From assembly GCA_964483455.1 (NCBI GenBank), contig CAZACK010000009.1, forward strand, positions 15,763 through 79,762: a stretch of DNA of 64,000 bases. Reading direction: 5' to 3'. The DNA is from CAYZJD01 sp964483455 (lineage in GTDB: Bacteria; Acidobacteriota; Terriglobia; Bryobacterales; Bryobacteraceae). Every line of letters begins with the position of its first letter. Within the stretch, counting starts at the first letter, position 1. The notes under the pieces were generated by a model that saw nothing but the letters and a program-made list of their open reading frames with translations, did not search any database and was not told where the DNA came from. Of the stretch, positions 8,222 through 17,137 are shown in pieces. The position numbers and the translations under genes were made by a program.

Positions 8222-9454
8222 ATGGGACACCCCGAAACAAACCACGCGCTGTTGGCCGGGCGCGAGCTGCACATTGAGAAATGGGTCTATGGCGGCGCCG
8301 GCCTGGCGCGGACGGAGGGCCGGGCGGTCCTGATGCCATTCGTCCTTCCCGGAGAAACAGTGCGAGCGGCCGTGCGGCGGGAAAGGTCCGGACTTCTGGA
8401 GGCCCGGGTAGAGGATATCGTGGGGCCGGCCCCGGAGCGCTGTCCTCCCTTGTGTCCTTATTTCACGCGTTGTGGCGGATGTCACTACCAGCACGCCGGC
8501 TACGAGTTTCAGCTCGAGCAGAAGAAGGCCGTCCTGCGCGAGGTCTTCCGGCGCGTCGGAAAGCTTGAGGCCCCCGCGGAAATCGAAACCATCGCATCCC
8601 CGCCATGGGAATATCGGAACCGGGCGCAGTTCCACCTTGTCGCCGGCCGCATCGGCTACCTCGAAGCCGGCTCACACCGGCTTTGCCCGGTCGAGCGGTG
8701 CCCGATTTCCTCGCCCAAGATCAACGAGGCGCTCTCCGTCCTGCGCGAGATGGTCGGCGACCGGCGGTTTCCCCGATTCGTGCGCTCCGTCGAACTGTTC
8801 ACCAACGAGCGCGAAGTGCAACTCACCGTGCGCGAGGCGGACCGTCCGGTGGCGCGGCGGTTCTTCGACTGGTGCGCCGAGCGAATCCCCGGCGCGGCAG
8901 AGGGGTCGCTCGACTACGCCGCCGCCGGTTATGTCTACCGCGTCAGCCACAACTCCTTCTTCCAGGTGAACCGGTTCCTGACGGACAAGCTGGTGGAGTG
9001 CGCGCTCGGCGACGCGGCCGGCTCGGCGGCGGTGGATCTGTACGCCGGCGTCGGGCTCTTCTCGCTGCCGCTGGCAGGGCGGTTCCGGCAGGCGACGGCG
9101 GTCGAAACCGGCTCGGCGGCGATTCGAGACCTGGAATGGAACGCGGAGCGCGCCAGTGTCTGTGTGAAGGCAGTCAAATCGCAGGCCGACCTTTTTCTGC
9201 TGAGCCTGGACGCCGCCCCTGATTTTCTGCTCGCCGACCCGCCCCGCCCCGGGCTCACCAAGTCCGTGGTCCGGCAGTTAGTTAGGTTGCGGCCGCCGCG
9301 GATGGCGATCGTGTCGTGCGACCCGGCGACGCTGGCGCGGGACCTTGGGCCGCTGCTCTCAGCCGGCTATCGCATTGAGAAGCTCGTCCTGATCGACTTG
9401 TTTCCCCAGACCTACCACATTGAAACAGTCACCCACCTGCGAAGGTCAGAGTAA
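8222..9454 (+). CDS. 23S rRNA (uracil-5-)-methyltransferase, RlmD/TrmA family
   Basis: The frame is open much further upstream, but that part is antisense to trpS; the start is ATG 8222, preceded by TATCCT five bases before it. The 410-residue protein has a TRAM domain (about 1-60), an iron-sulfur cysteine cluster (CPPLCPYFTRCGGC, about 74-87), a central RNA-binding domain, then the SAM fold with DLYAGVGLFSLPLA, the DPPRPGL substrate loop and the nucleophile in VSCDPATLARDL near C366. Presence of the iron-sulfur cluster argues for RlmD/RlmCD rather than TrmA; which uridine is methylated cannot be told. Confidence 0.92.
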   Translation: MGHPETNHALLAGRELHIEKWVYGGAGLARTEGRAVLMPFVLPGETVRAAVRRERSGLLEARVEDIVGPAPERCPPLCPYFTRCGGCHYQHAGYEFQLEQKKAVLREVFRRVGKLEAPAEIETIASPPWEYRNRAQFHLVAGRIGYLEAGSHRLCPVERCPISSPKINEALSVLREMVGDRRFPRFVRSVELFTNEREVQLTVREADRPVARRFFDWCAERIPGAAEGSLDYAAAGYVYRVSHNSFFQVNRFLTDKLVECALGDAAGSAAVDLYAGVGLFSLPLAGRFRQATAVETGSAAIRDLEWNAERASVCVKAVKSQADLFLLSLDAAPDFLLADPPRPGLTKSVVRQLVRLRPPRMAIVSCDPATLARDLGPLLSAGYRIEKLVLIDLFPQTYHIETVTHLRRSE

Positions 9455-9469
9455 CACTCGTGCCTGTGC

Positions 9470-9946
9470 CTACTTCATTTCCGGGCTCTTGTCGCTGGCC
9501 GGCTCCTGGCCCCAATTCTCGCGGATGACCATCGTCTGATCGGAATAGAAGGTGCGCCGGCCGGTGTTGCCGAAGGCGGTTGGAGTGGCGACGACCTTGT
9601 ATCCCAATGGGGTGCCCTCCAGCACGAACTTGTAGCCGCCCTTCGTGCCTAAGGCCAGTTCCTGTGGAATCAGGTCGGACGCCGCCGGGCCGGCCTGGCC
9701 GCTGGTGGGCGGGCCGAGTTCGGCCAGGGAAACGGCGTAACGGCCGAACTGGGAGTTGTACTGCGCCTGGGCCGTGTGGATGGTAGTGATGTGGCGCGCC
9801 GCGGCGGTCTCGCGGGCGTTCATCAGGATCTGGCTGAACTTCGGTGCTGCGGCGCTGATCAGAATCACGATGATCGCAATGACGATCAGCAGCTCGATGA
9901 GAGTGAAACCGCAACGATTCTTCCGGTGGTCCCTTCTGTCCGGCAT
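9470..9946 (-). CDS. Type IV prepilin / GspG-like pseudopilin
   Basis: ATG 9946 gives a 158-residue protein with a short basic leader (MPDRRDHRKNRCG) followed by FTLIELLIVIAIIVILISAA: prepilin peptidase cleavage between G and F, with glutamate at mature position 5. The hydrophobic helix runs into ARHITTIHTAQAQYNSQFG, typical of pseudopilin G. The C-terminal half is a small beta domain ending SDKSPEMK. No other pilus or type II secretion genes are near, so it is a solitary minor pilin or pseudopilin. A TACGCT hexamer lies exactly 6 nt upstream of the ATG, suggesting a leaderless mRNA. The frame could extend upstream to 10075, but the leader position fixes the start. Confidence 0.88.
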   Translation of the reverse strand: MPDRRDHRKNRCGFTLIELLIVIAIIVILISAAAPKFSQILMNARETAAARHITTIHTAQAQYNSQFGRYAVSLAELGPPTSGQAGPAASDLIPQELALGTKGGYKFVLEGTPLGYKVVATPTAFGNTGRRTFYSDQTMVIRENWGQEPASDKSPEMK

Positions 9947-9952
9947 GTCTAT

Positions 9953-9958
9953 AGCGTA
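9953..9958 (-). promoter_or_regulatory. -10 hexamer TACGCT, 6 nt before the pilin ATG
   Basis: On the minus strand the order is TACGCT, six bases (ATAGAC), ATG. This is one of eight examples in the window of TANNNT-N6-start, the spacing that puts transcription start at the first codon. Confidence 0.6.
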
Positions 9959-10059
9959 GCGCAAGGGCACGGCGCCACGCCTCCCTATGAGTAGACGCTT
10001 CCGCTTGCTAGAGCGTTGAGGAACGATTGGTGGAACAATAGAGCATTTGGAGGCGAGCC

Positions 10060-11070
10060 ATGGAACGCGACCCAAGAGCCGACGTGAACTGGATGATCGA
10101 GATCGAGCCTGTCGACGACATCGCCATGGAGCGGCGCGACCTGCTGAAGGGCGCCGGGACTCTGGCGGCCTGGATCGGGGCGGCCAACAGCGCCTCGGCG
10201 CAGACCCCGGCGCCGGGCGGCGAGATGCCGGCGGCCACGCCCGGACCGCTCCTCCCGACCGTGCCGTTCGGCCGGCACCGCATCACGCGCCTGGTGGCCG
10301 GCGCCAACACCATCTACGGATACTCGCACTTCAACTACCTGTTTTCGGCGCACATGGGCGAGTACCACACTACCGAGCGCGTCCTGGCGTTTCTCCGCGA
10401 ACTCGAGCGAGGGGGGCTGAACACGTGGCAGGCAAGCTGGAGCGAGCGCCTGGAAACAGACTGGCTGCGGTACAAGGATGGCGGCGGCAGTCTCCAGCTT
10501 TTGCTCCTGTCGCGCCCGAACTTCAACGAGCAGCCCGAGATGCTGAAACGCGCCATGAAGCTCAAACCGCTCGGCATCGCGCAGCACGGCGTCTCGACGA
10601 ATCGCTTCTGGGACGCCGGCCAGTTTGACCGCTCGCTCGACTACCTGAAGCGCATCCGCGACACCGGCGCCATGGTCGGCCTGTCCTGCCACAATCCAGC
10701 CGAGGTGGACTACGCCGAGCAGAAGGGCTGGGATGTGGACTACTACATGACCAGTCTCTACTACATGATCCGGCCGAAAGCCGAGTTCGAGAAAATCCTC
10801 GGCGGTCAGATGCCGCTCGGCGAGATCTACCTACCCTCGGACCCGCCCAAGATGATGGCCGCAATCCGCAAAGCGAAGAAGCCGTGCCTGGCCTACAAAG
10901 TGCTGGCCGCCGGCCGCACCGTGGATTCGCCGGCGCAAGTGAAGGAACGGATCGCCGTTGCACTCGCGGGGATCAAGCCGAACGACGCCATCATCGTCGG
11001 GATGTACCAGCGCTTCAACGACCAGATCGGGCAGACGGCGCAGTTCATGCGCGAGATCCTGGCAAGCTGA
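10060..11070 (+). CDS. Tat-exported protein of unknown function, possibly aldo/keto-reductase-like
   Basis: ATG 10060 has a strong ribosome binding site (GGAGG, 10052-10056). The 336-residue product carries a twin-arginine type signal only after about 22 residues (MERRDLLKGAGTLAAWIG), so ATG 10126 is an alternative start. The mature part has GRHRITRLVAGANTIYGYSH, a strand-helix alternation (GGGSLQLLLLSRPNF, GAMVGLSCHNPAEVDYAEQ, KPCLAYKVLAAGRT) and ends NDAIIVGMYQRFNDQIGQTA, consistent with a TIM barrel such as an aldo/keto reductase relative. I cannot assign catalytic residues. Such exported proteins are common in Solibacter-like genomes. Confidence 0.7.
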   Translation: MERDPRADVNWMIEIEPVDDIAMERRDLLKGAGTLAAWIGAANSASAQTPAPGGEMPAATPGPLLPTVPFGRHRITRLVAGANTIYGYSHFNYLFSAHMGEYHTTERVLAFLRELERGGLNTWQASWSERLETDWLRYKDGGGSLQLLLLSRPNFNEQPEMLKRAMKLKPLGIAQHGVSTNRFWDAGQFDRSLDYLKRIRDTGAMVGLSCHNPAEVDYAEQKGWDVDYYMTSLYYMIRPKAEFEKILGGQMPLGEIYLPSDPPKMMAAIRKAKKPCLAYKVLAAGRTVDSPAQVKERIAVALAGIKPNDAIIVGMYQRFNDQIGQTAQFMREILAS

Positions 11071-11101
11071 CCGGCGCCTCTGGAGTCCGGCGGCCGCGGC
11101 T

Positions 11102-11107
11102 TAAAAT
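11102..11107 (+). promoter_or_regulatory. -10 hexamer TAAAAT, 6 nt before ATG 11114
   Basis: TAAAAT, then GGTCGC, then the ATG of the exported esterase. No Shine-Dalgarno sequence can fit, so the mRNA is probably leaderless. Confidence 0.65.
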
Positions 11108-11113
11108 GGTCGC

Positions 11114-13924
11114 ATGCGGAGGAAACTTCCGGTCCTGGTCGTCGTCGGCCTGCTGCTGCCGATCACGGCGCCGGCAGCCGGCACAGTAGTCCGCTTTGCC
11201 CCGTCGTCCATGAACGACGGGCCCTTTCCGACCGATTTTCTGACGGTCCCCGACCTTCTTCAGAAGACTGGGCTTCGTCCCAATCTTCCGCTCCCGGATT
11301 GCGAGTCGCAGCCGAGCACCTGCCAGGAACTCAGCCAGCTTAACCAGTTGGACGGCTTCAGCCTGCTGCCGCGCGTCAGGCTTGGCTTCTCGGCGCCAGT
11401 GAACCGATTCACGCTCAAGGGCGGGATCTTCCTCGTCTGGCTGGACAACCTGACCGGAGAAGAGCCGGGGTTGCACCCGGGCGGCTATGTTTCGGGCGTC
11501 AATCAACTGGTCCACGATCCGTCCACGAACACGGCATTTGCCGAATCCGACGAGGTACTGGATCAGCACCGCCGCTATCTGCTCGTCGTGACCGACGCCG
11601 TGCTCGACCTGGCGAGCGATCCGGTCGGCCCGGATCCGGACTTCACCGCGTGCATCACGCCGCCGCATCCGAACGCCTACTGTTCGCAACTGGCGAGCGC
11701 TCTTTCGCAGGCCAGCGTTCCGGGGAATGTTGTGGGCGCTTCGCTGTTCACCACGATGAGCGCCACGTCGTGGCTCGAGCGGGCCCGGGACGTGATTCAG
11801 AGCACACCGACTAGCGTGCAACTGGAGAGCCCCGCGAACACGTTTCGCATTTCGGAGCTGTTTTCGATTACTCTGCGCTCGCAGGTGAAGGTCAGCCCGC
11901 CGGAGTTCAGCGATTTCACTTTGCCGGCGCCGATATTGTTTCTGCCGGAGGTTGACCGCGTCGTCTTCGGATCGTACACATCCCCCAATTTCCTCGACGC
12001 CGGTCAGACCATCCCCGCGACACCGACTGCTGTGACTGTGGCGTTGCCGCAGGAATCCACGAAGATCTCCTTCCACACGTTGCTCCCGAAGACGGCGAAG
12101 CCGGCCAGCGGCTATCCGGTGGCGATTTTCGGCCACGGCCTGAACGACAGCCGGTTCGGAGCGCCGACGCTGGTCGCGAACGGACTGGCGAAGGAGGGCT
12201 TCGCCACGATAGCGATCAACGCCGTGGGACACGGCTCGGGCCCGCAGAGCACGATCGACCTATTCGGGTTCCAGGGGCTGACGACTCTCACCGCCGGCGG
12301 CCGCAGCGTGGATCTGAACGGAGACAACTCCATCGACTCGCGGGAAGGTTGCCTGATCATCACCCCGGTGGCGGTCGGCTTGCGGGATTGCATCCGGCAG
12401 ACGGTGATCGACCTGGCGCAACTGGTGCGAGCGATCCGCGCCGGCATCGATCTGGACGACGACGGCTCGCCCGACCTCGACGGAAACCGCATTTACTACT
12501 CGGGCCAGTCGTTGGGAGGCCTGTACGGCACGGTGCTGACGGCGCTGGAGCCGGACGTGCGGGCCGCAGCGCTGAACGTCGGCGGAGGCTCAGTGACCGA
12601 TGTCGGGCGATGGAGCCCGGAGTTCCGCTTTCTTGTTAAGGACTACCTGGAGGCGCGGACTCCGCCGCTGCTGAATGCCGGCGCCGATTTCGACGAGGAC
12701 TACGTGCTGCGTGATCAGCCGGTGAAAGTCGCGGACGTGCCCGGCGCCGTGGAGATTCAGAACGTGCTGGAGCTGATCGAATGGTTCCAGCAATCGGGGG
12801 ACCCGACGGCGTACGCTCCGCACCTGAAGAGGTCGCCGCTCGCCGGCGTTCCGCCGAAGCCCGTGCTCTGGCAGTTCGCGAGAGGCGACCGCACCGTGCC
12901 GAATCCGCAGAACAGCGCGCTGATCCGCGGCGCGGACATGCGGGGAAGCAGTCAACTGTACCGCCACGACCTCGCGCGCCAGGAAGCTCCGAACCTCTCC
13001 GAGAACCCGCACGGGTACCTTGTGGACATCACCAGCGCAGCAGGCTTGTTGATCGCAAAGGCCGCCCAGGATCAGATCGCCGGCTTCTTCGCGACCGGCG
13101 GAGCGGCCATTCGCAACGCGAACGTGCTGGTCCGGTCGTTCTTCAGCAACGACATTTTCGAAACGCCGGCGCGGCTGCCCGAAGACCCGGGTTTCAGCAC
13201 GGGCCTGACCACCGTCTCCGCCGCGAGTTACGATGGCACGGCGGTGGCGCCCGAGTCGATCGCGAGCATTTTTGGAGAGAAGATGGCCACGGGCACGGAA
13301 GAAGCTGTCTCGCTGCCGCTGCCGTTCTCTCTGGCGGGGACGACCGTGCGGGTCAAGGACTCCGCCGGCACGGAGCGCAACGCGCCTCTGTTCTACGCGT
13401 CTCCGACGCAAATCAACTTCTTGATTCCGGCGGGCGCAGCGCCCGGGACGGCGACGGTCATCGTCTCAACCGCGGACCAACTCACGATCTCGGGCGCCGT
13501 TGCGATCGCGCCGGTGGCGCCGTCCCTGTTCTCGGCGAACTGGAGCGGACAAGGCGTGGCGGCCGCGGTGGCGGTCCACGTGGCGGCCGACCAATCGCAG
13601 ACCATCCAAGATGTCTTCGATTGCCCGGGTGGTCCTGGAACTTGCAGCGCCGAACCAATCGATTTCGGCTCGGAAGACGCACAGGTTCACCTGATGCTGT
13701 TCGGCACCGGTCTACGCGCAGCCGGCGGGGCTTCGGCAGTCAGCGTCAAGGTCGGCGGCGTGAGCGTGCCCGTCACTTTCGCGGGCGCGCAAGAGCAATA
13801 CGTGGGACTGGACCAGGTGAACGCCGGCCCGCTGCCGCGCACACTGCTCGGGCGCGGCGAGGTCCCAATCGTGATGGTGGTGGACGGACAGCCGTCGAAC
13901 ATCGTGTCGGTCAGCATCCGCTGA
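11114..13924 (+). CDS. Exported alpha/beta-hydrolase (esterase/lipase-like) with Solibacter C-terminal domain (TIGR03437-like)
   Basis: The 936-residue protein starts with a Sec signal (MRRKLPVLVVVGLLLPITAPAAG). Residues of about 30-320 resemble the N-terminal region of large bacterial lipases. The hydrolase core follows: YPVAIFGHGLNDSRFG (oxyanion region) and the nucleophile elbow YYSGQSLGGLYG, with serine near 465. From about 700 to the end is the C-terminal module first defined in Solibacter usitatus: a PESIASIFGEKMA opening, the hallmark YASPTQINFLIPAGA, and a GLDQVNAGPLPRTLLG-RGEVPI ending. That module is the strongest taxonomic marker in the window. The substrate is unknown. ATG 11114 is six bases after TAAAAT. 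Confidence 0.87.
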   Translation: MRRKLPVLVVVGLLLPITAPAAGTVVRFAPSSMNDGPFPTDFLTVPDLLQKTGLRPNLPLPDCESQPSTCQELSQLNQLDGFSLLPRVRLGFSAPVNRFTLKGGIFLVWLDNLTGEEPGLHPGGYVSGVNQLVHDPSTNTAFAESDEVLDQHRRYLLVVTDAVLDLASDPVGPDPDFTACITPPHPNAYCSQLASALSQASVPGNVVGASLFTTMSATSWLERARDVIQSTPTSVQLESPANTFRISELFSITLRSQVKVSPPEFSDFTLPAPILFLPEVDRVVFGSYTSPNFLDAGQTIPATPTAVTVALPQESTKISFHTLLPKTAKPASGYPVAIFGHGLNDSRFGAPTLVANGLAKEGFATIAINAVGHGSGPQSTIDLFGFQGLTTLTAGGRSVDLNGDNSIDSREGCLIITPVAVGLRDCIRQTVIDLAQLVRAIRAGIDLDDDGSPDLDGNRIYYSGQSLGGLYGTVLTALEPDVRAAALNVGGGSVTDVGRWSPEFRFLVKDYLEARTPPLLNAGADFDEDYVLRDQPVKVADVPGAVEIQNVLELIEWFQQSGDPTAYAPHLKRSPLAGVPPKPVLWQFARGDRTVPNPQNSALIRGADMRGSSQLYRHDLARQEAPNLSENPHGYLVDITSAAGLLIAKAAQDQIAGFFATGGAAIRNANVLVRSFFSNDIFETPARLPEDPGFSTGLTTVSAASYDGTAVAPESIASIFGEKMATGTEEAVSLPLPFSLAGTTVRVKDSAGTERNAPLFYASPTQINFLIPAGAAPGTATVIVSTADQLTISGAVAIAPVAPSLFSANWSGQGVAAAVAVHVAADQSQTIQDVFDCPGGPGTCSAEPIDFGSEDAQVHLMLFGTGLRAAGGASAVSVKVGGVSVPVTFAGAQEQYVGLDQVNAGPLPRTLLGRGEVPIVMVVDGQPSNIVSVSIR

Positions 13925-13975
13925 GCGGCGGGGCAGGCGATTTCGCCTGCCCTGCACAGGCTGAAGCCTGCGCCA
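13925..13975. repeat. Double palindromic repeat downstream of the esterase
   Basis: Two adjacent elements: GGGGCAGGCGATTTCGCCTG with its CCC end (hairpin with 4-nt loop) followed by ACAGGCTGAAGCCTGCGCCA, which is the reverse complement of the copy at 1870-1890. It begins directly after the stop codon and may also act as a transcript-end hairpin, though no T-run follows. Confidence 0.75.
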
Positions 13976-14003
13976 CCGAGGCGAAGATTCCGCCTGTCAG
14001 TAA

Positions 14004-14009
14004 TAGAAT
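14004..14009 (+). promoter_or_regulatory. -10 hexamer TAGAAT, 6 nt before ATG 14016
   Basis: TAGAAT, six bases (CTTTCC), ATG. Same leaderless geometry as at 11102 and elsewhere. Confidence 0.65.
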
Positions 14010-14015
14010 CTTTCC

Positions 14016-15335
14016 ATGAACCGCCGCCAGTTTCTTTCCACCCTCGCCGGCCCGGCGTTGCTTCCGGTCCGCGCCGATTCCGGTGTTCCGCCGAACCTCA
14101 AGATCACGGACGTTCAGGTCCTTGTGAGCAACCCGTCCCGAGCCGTGCTTGGCAACTTCGTGCTGGTGAAGATCACCACCAGCGAGCCGGGACTGTACGG
14201 CTGGGGCGATGCCACGTGCTCGGGAAGCGAGCTTGGCATCGCCGCTTTCCTCGACGAGCACCTCAAGCCCGCGCTCATCGGCCGCAATCCGATGCGTCAC
14301 GAAGACATCTGGCAGACGCTGTTCCACCTCCCGTATTACCGCTCGGGCTCCGTCCACATGTCCGCCATAAGCGGCATCGACATGGCGCTGTGGGACATCA
14401 AGGGCAAGGTCGCCGGGCTTCCGGTTTACGAGTTGCTTGGCGGCAAGGCCCGCGAGCGCCTGCTCACGTACACCAGCACCGGCGGCCGCAGCTTCCAGGA
14501 GGTCGAGGACGGCGTGCGAAAGCTGATGGCGCAGGGCTACAAAGTCATCAAGGTGCAGGTAGCGCCGCCGGGGGCCGAATCGGGCTACGCGTTCCCGCCC
14601 TCAGAACGACAGCGCGCGGCCACCGAAAAAGCCCACGCCGCCGGGGTCCCGCCGGTCGAGACCTGGGAGCCGGGTCCGTATGTCCGCACGCTGCCGAAAC
14701 TGCTCGAGCACCTGCGCAAGACCGCCGGCGAGGAGATCGACTTACTCCACGATGTCCACGAGCGCATCACGCCCAGCCAGGCGATCGTGCTGGCCAAGGC
14801 GGTTGAGCCGTACAACCTCTTCTACTTCGAAGACCCGCTGCGTCCGGAACACCTCGACACGTTCCGCATCATCCGCCAGCAATCGAGCACGCCGCTCGCA
14901 ATGGGCGAGGCCTACACCGGACAATGGGACGGTCTGAGTCTGATCACCGAGCACCTGATCGACTACCTGCGCCACGATCTTGTCCACTGCGGCGGCATTA
15001 CGGCCGGCAAGAAGATCGCGGCGATCGCCGAACCTTACGGCATCCTGACCGCGTGGCACGGACCGGGCAACATCTCGCCGGTGGCGCACATGGCCAACTG
15101 TCACGTGAGCCTCAGCGTGCCGAACTTCGGAATCCAGGAGTACTCGACAGGTTGGGGCGACGCCGTCCGCGAAGTATTCTCCGCCACGCCGGAGTACAAA
15201 GACGGGCACGTCACCATCCACGACCGGCCCGGACTCGGGATCGACGTCAACGAAGCGGCGGCGGAGAAGTATCCGTATCTCCGGCGGCTGCGGCCGACGA
15301 TCCGGAGGGCGGACGATTCGGCCTGGGCGTACTGA
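14016..15335 (+). CDS. Exported mandelate racemase/muconate lactonizing (enolase superfamily) enzyme, mannonate dehydratase-like
   Basis: The 439-residue protein has a twin-arginine type leader (MNRRQFLSTLAGPALLP), then the enolase-superfamily capping domain (ITDVQVLVSNP, GWGDATCSGSELGIAAFLDE) and barrel. The magnesium ligands appear in order: D in LLHDVHER (about 245), E in FYFEDPL (about 272) and E in AMGEAY (about 298), with the catalytic histidine in AWHGPGNISP (about 348). The HDVHER / FYFEDPL / AWHGPG set is characteristic of the D-mannonate dehydratase (ManD) branch, which dehydrates sugar acids to 2-keto-3-deoxy acids. Export by Tat is unusual for ManD, so the physiological substrate may differ. 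Confidence 0.85.
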   Translation: MNRRQFLSTLAGPALLPVRADSGVPPNLKITDVQVLVSNPSRAVLGNFVLVKITTSEPGLYGWGDATCSGSELGIAAFLDEHLKPALIGRNPMRHEDIWQTLFHLPYYRSGSVHMSAISGIDMALWDIKGKVAGLPVYELLGGKARERLLTYTSTGGRSFQEVEDGVRKLMAQGYKVIKVQVAPPGAESGYAFPPSERQRAATEKAHAAGVPPVETWEPGPYVRTLPKLLEHLRKTAGEEIDLLHDVHERITPSQAIVLAKAVEPYNLFYFEDPLRPEHLDTFRIIRQQSSTPLAMGEAYTGQWDGLSLITEHLIDYLRHDLVHCGGITAGKKIAAIAEPYGILTAWHGPGNISPVAHMANCHVSLSVPNFGIQEYSTGWGDAVREVFSATPEYKDGHVTIHDRPGLGIDVNEAAAEKYPYLRRLRPTIRRADDSAWAY

Positions 15336-15466
15336 CACGCGCTACCGGCGTGTCCGAGAGCGGGAGGAAGGCCGGCTTCGCGGTGGTAGACGCGACATCC
15401 CCAGAGCCGGTTGCCATTCTCCCCCCAGCCGTGTACATTGTCAGCAAGGTGGTTCTCAGAGGCGCG

Positions 15467-17071
15467 ATGTTGAAAGAATTGGTTTGGTTTCTTCCCGCTT
15501 TCGCTCTGTTCGCCCAGCACCACCACGCACCGCCCGCGGAAAAGCCGCCGACGCTGCTCCCCGGCCTCGGCGTCCACCATCACCCGATCGCCACCGGCAG
15601 TCCTGAGGCGCAGAAGTTCTTCGATCAGGGCCTGCGGTTGCTTTACGGCTTCAACCGGTATGAGGCGCTGCGCTCGTTCCGGCGTGCAGCCGAGCTCGAC
15701 GCGAACGCCATCATGCCGCTGTGGGGCATGGCCATGGCCACCGGCCCGCACATCAACATGGATGTCGACGGCGACACCGACATGAAGGCTTCGTGCGCCG
15801 CGGTGGATCAGGGCAGACCGTTGCGAGACAAAGCGCCGGAGCACGAGCGCGCCTGGTTTGACGCGGCGGCGGCCCGCTGCCCCGAGTATCGTCCCGCCGA
15901 GTACATCGCCGCCATGCGCGATCTGAGCCGGCGGTACCCGGACGATCTCGACGCGGCCACGCTTCTCGCCGAAAGCCTCATGATTCCCTTGCGCTGGCGA
16001 TGGTGGAGCGCCGCCGGCGTCCCCGCCGAGGGCACGGAAGAAGCGGTTCGCATTCTGGAGATGGTGCTCCGCCGCAACCCGGACCACCCCGGCGCCAACC
16101 ACTTCTTCATCCACGCCGTCGAAGCTTCGCCGTCTCCGGAGCGCGCCATTCCGAGCGCACAGCGGCTCATGGGGATCGTCCCCGCCGCCGGCCATCTCGT
16201 GCACATGCCCGCTCACATCTGGCTGCTGCTCGGCGATTTCGAAACGGCCGCCGCCGTCAACGAGCGCGCCGCCGAAGTGGACCGGCAGTACATGGATGCG
16301 ACCGGCGTCACCAACAGCCCCTACGCCGGCTACTACGTCCACAACCTCCATTTCGTTGCCTACGCGCGGCAGATGCAGGGACGATACGCCGACGCGATCC
16401 GCGCCGCGGAAACGCTGGCCTCCGCCGGCGCGCCGCACGTGGAATCGATGGCCATGATGGTGGACGCCGTCGCGCCCGCGCCGCTGTTCGCCATGCTGCG
16501 CTTCGCGCGCTGGGACGATATCCTGGCCGCAAAGGCTCCCGATTCGCGCCTGCCCGCGAGCACCGCCCTGTGGCGATTCGCCCGGGCGACCGCGCTGGCC
16601 GCCAAGGGCCGGCGGGAGGAGGCGCTCAGGGAGAAGCAGGGCTTCGAAGAGGCCCGCGCGAAAGTGACCGCGGATTGGCTATGGATCAACAACAAGGCCG
16701 CCGACATCCTCACAGTTGCCGCTGCCAGCCTCGAGGCAAGGGTCGCTCCTAACGCAGCCGATGCCCTTCCTCACTGGCGGCGCGCCGTCGAGCTTCAGGA
16801 CACGCTGGTTTACGACGAGCCGCCGCCGTGGTTCTACCCGATCCGCGAATCGCTCGGCGCGGCCCTCTTGCGAGCCGGCAAGCCGGAAGACGCCGAGGCT
16901 GTGTTCCGCGAGGGCCTGCGCCTCGGTCCCCGCAACGGGCGCCTCCTGTTCGGTTTGCTCGAAAGCCTCAAGGCGCAGGGCAAGACCTACGCCGCCGAAT
17001 CCGTGAAGGGCGAGTTCGAGCGCGCCTGGGCCAAAGCCGACGTGAAACTCCGCCTCGAAGATCTTCGGTGA
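15467..17071 (+). CDS. Exported TPR-repeat protein
   Basis: ATG 15467 gives 534 residues with a short signal peptide (MLKELVWFLPAFALFAQ) and a histidine-rich start of the mature protein (HHHAPPAEKP, GVHHHPIATG). Helical repeats follow: AQKFFDQGLRLLYGFNRYEALRSFRRAAELDAN is a clear tetratricopeptide unit, and the last is GAALLRAGKPEDAEAVFREGLRLGP. The middle contains NPDHPGANHFFIHAVEASP and HLVHMPAHIWLLLGDFETAA, a histidine-rich pattern seen in a widespread family of exported TPR proteins of unknown role. The upstream open frame (from 14924) overlaps the ManD-like gene and is not coding. The stop codon TGA lies within the palindromic repeat at 17066. Confidence 0.83.
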   Translation: MLKELVWFLPAFALFAQHHHAPPAEKPPTLLPGLGVHHHPIATGSPEAQKFFDQGLRLLYGFNRYEALRSFRRAAELDANAIMPLWGMAMATGPHINMDVDGDTDMKASCAAVDQGRPLRDKAPEHERAWFDAAAARCPEYRPAEYIAAMRDLSRRYPDDLDAATLLAESLMIPLRWRWWSAAGVPAEGTEEAVRILEMVLRRNPDHPGANHFFIHAVEASPSPERAIPSAQRLMGIVPAAGHLVHMPAHIWLLLGDFETAAAVNERAAEVDRQYMDATGVTNSPYAGYYVHNLHFVAYARQMQGRYADAIRAAETLASAGAPHVESMAMMVDAVAPAPLFAMLRFARWDDILAAKAPDSRLPASTALWRFARATALAAKGRREEALREKQGFEEARAKVTADWLWINNKAADILTVAAASLEARVAPNAADALPHWRRAVELQDTLVYDEPPPWFYPIRESLGAALLRAGKPEDAEAVFREGLRLGPRNGRLLFGLLESLKAQGKTYAAESVKGEFERAWAKADVKLRLEDLR

Positions 17072-17092
17072 CAGGCTACTTAATCCCCATTT
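17066..17092 (+). repeat. Left inverted repeat flanking the AbiE cassette (CGGTGACAGGCTAC family)
   Basis: The 27-nt element starts CGGTGACAGGCTAC and ends AATCCCCATTT. Its reverse complement at 18098-18124 matches at 25 of 27 positions. The TGA inside CGGTGACAGG is the stop codon of the TPR gene. Two more copies form a small inverted pair at 55180-55272. Confidence 0.85.
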
Positions 17093-17137
17093 TTCTGGCG
17101 GCGGCCAGGGCCACGTTCTTCCGGCCGCGCGGTGCAG

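Noticed and set aside
14924..15466. Long N-terminal extension of the TPR protein
   Set aside because: It overlaps the enolase-superfamily gene in another frame; a signal peptide begins at ATG 15467.
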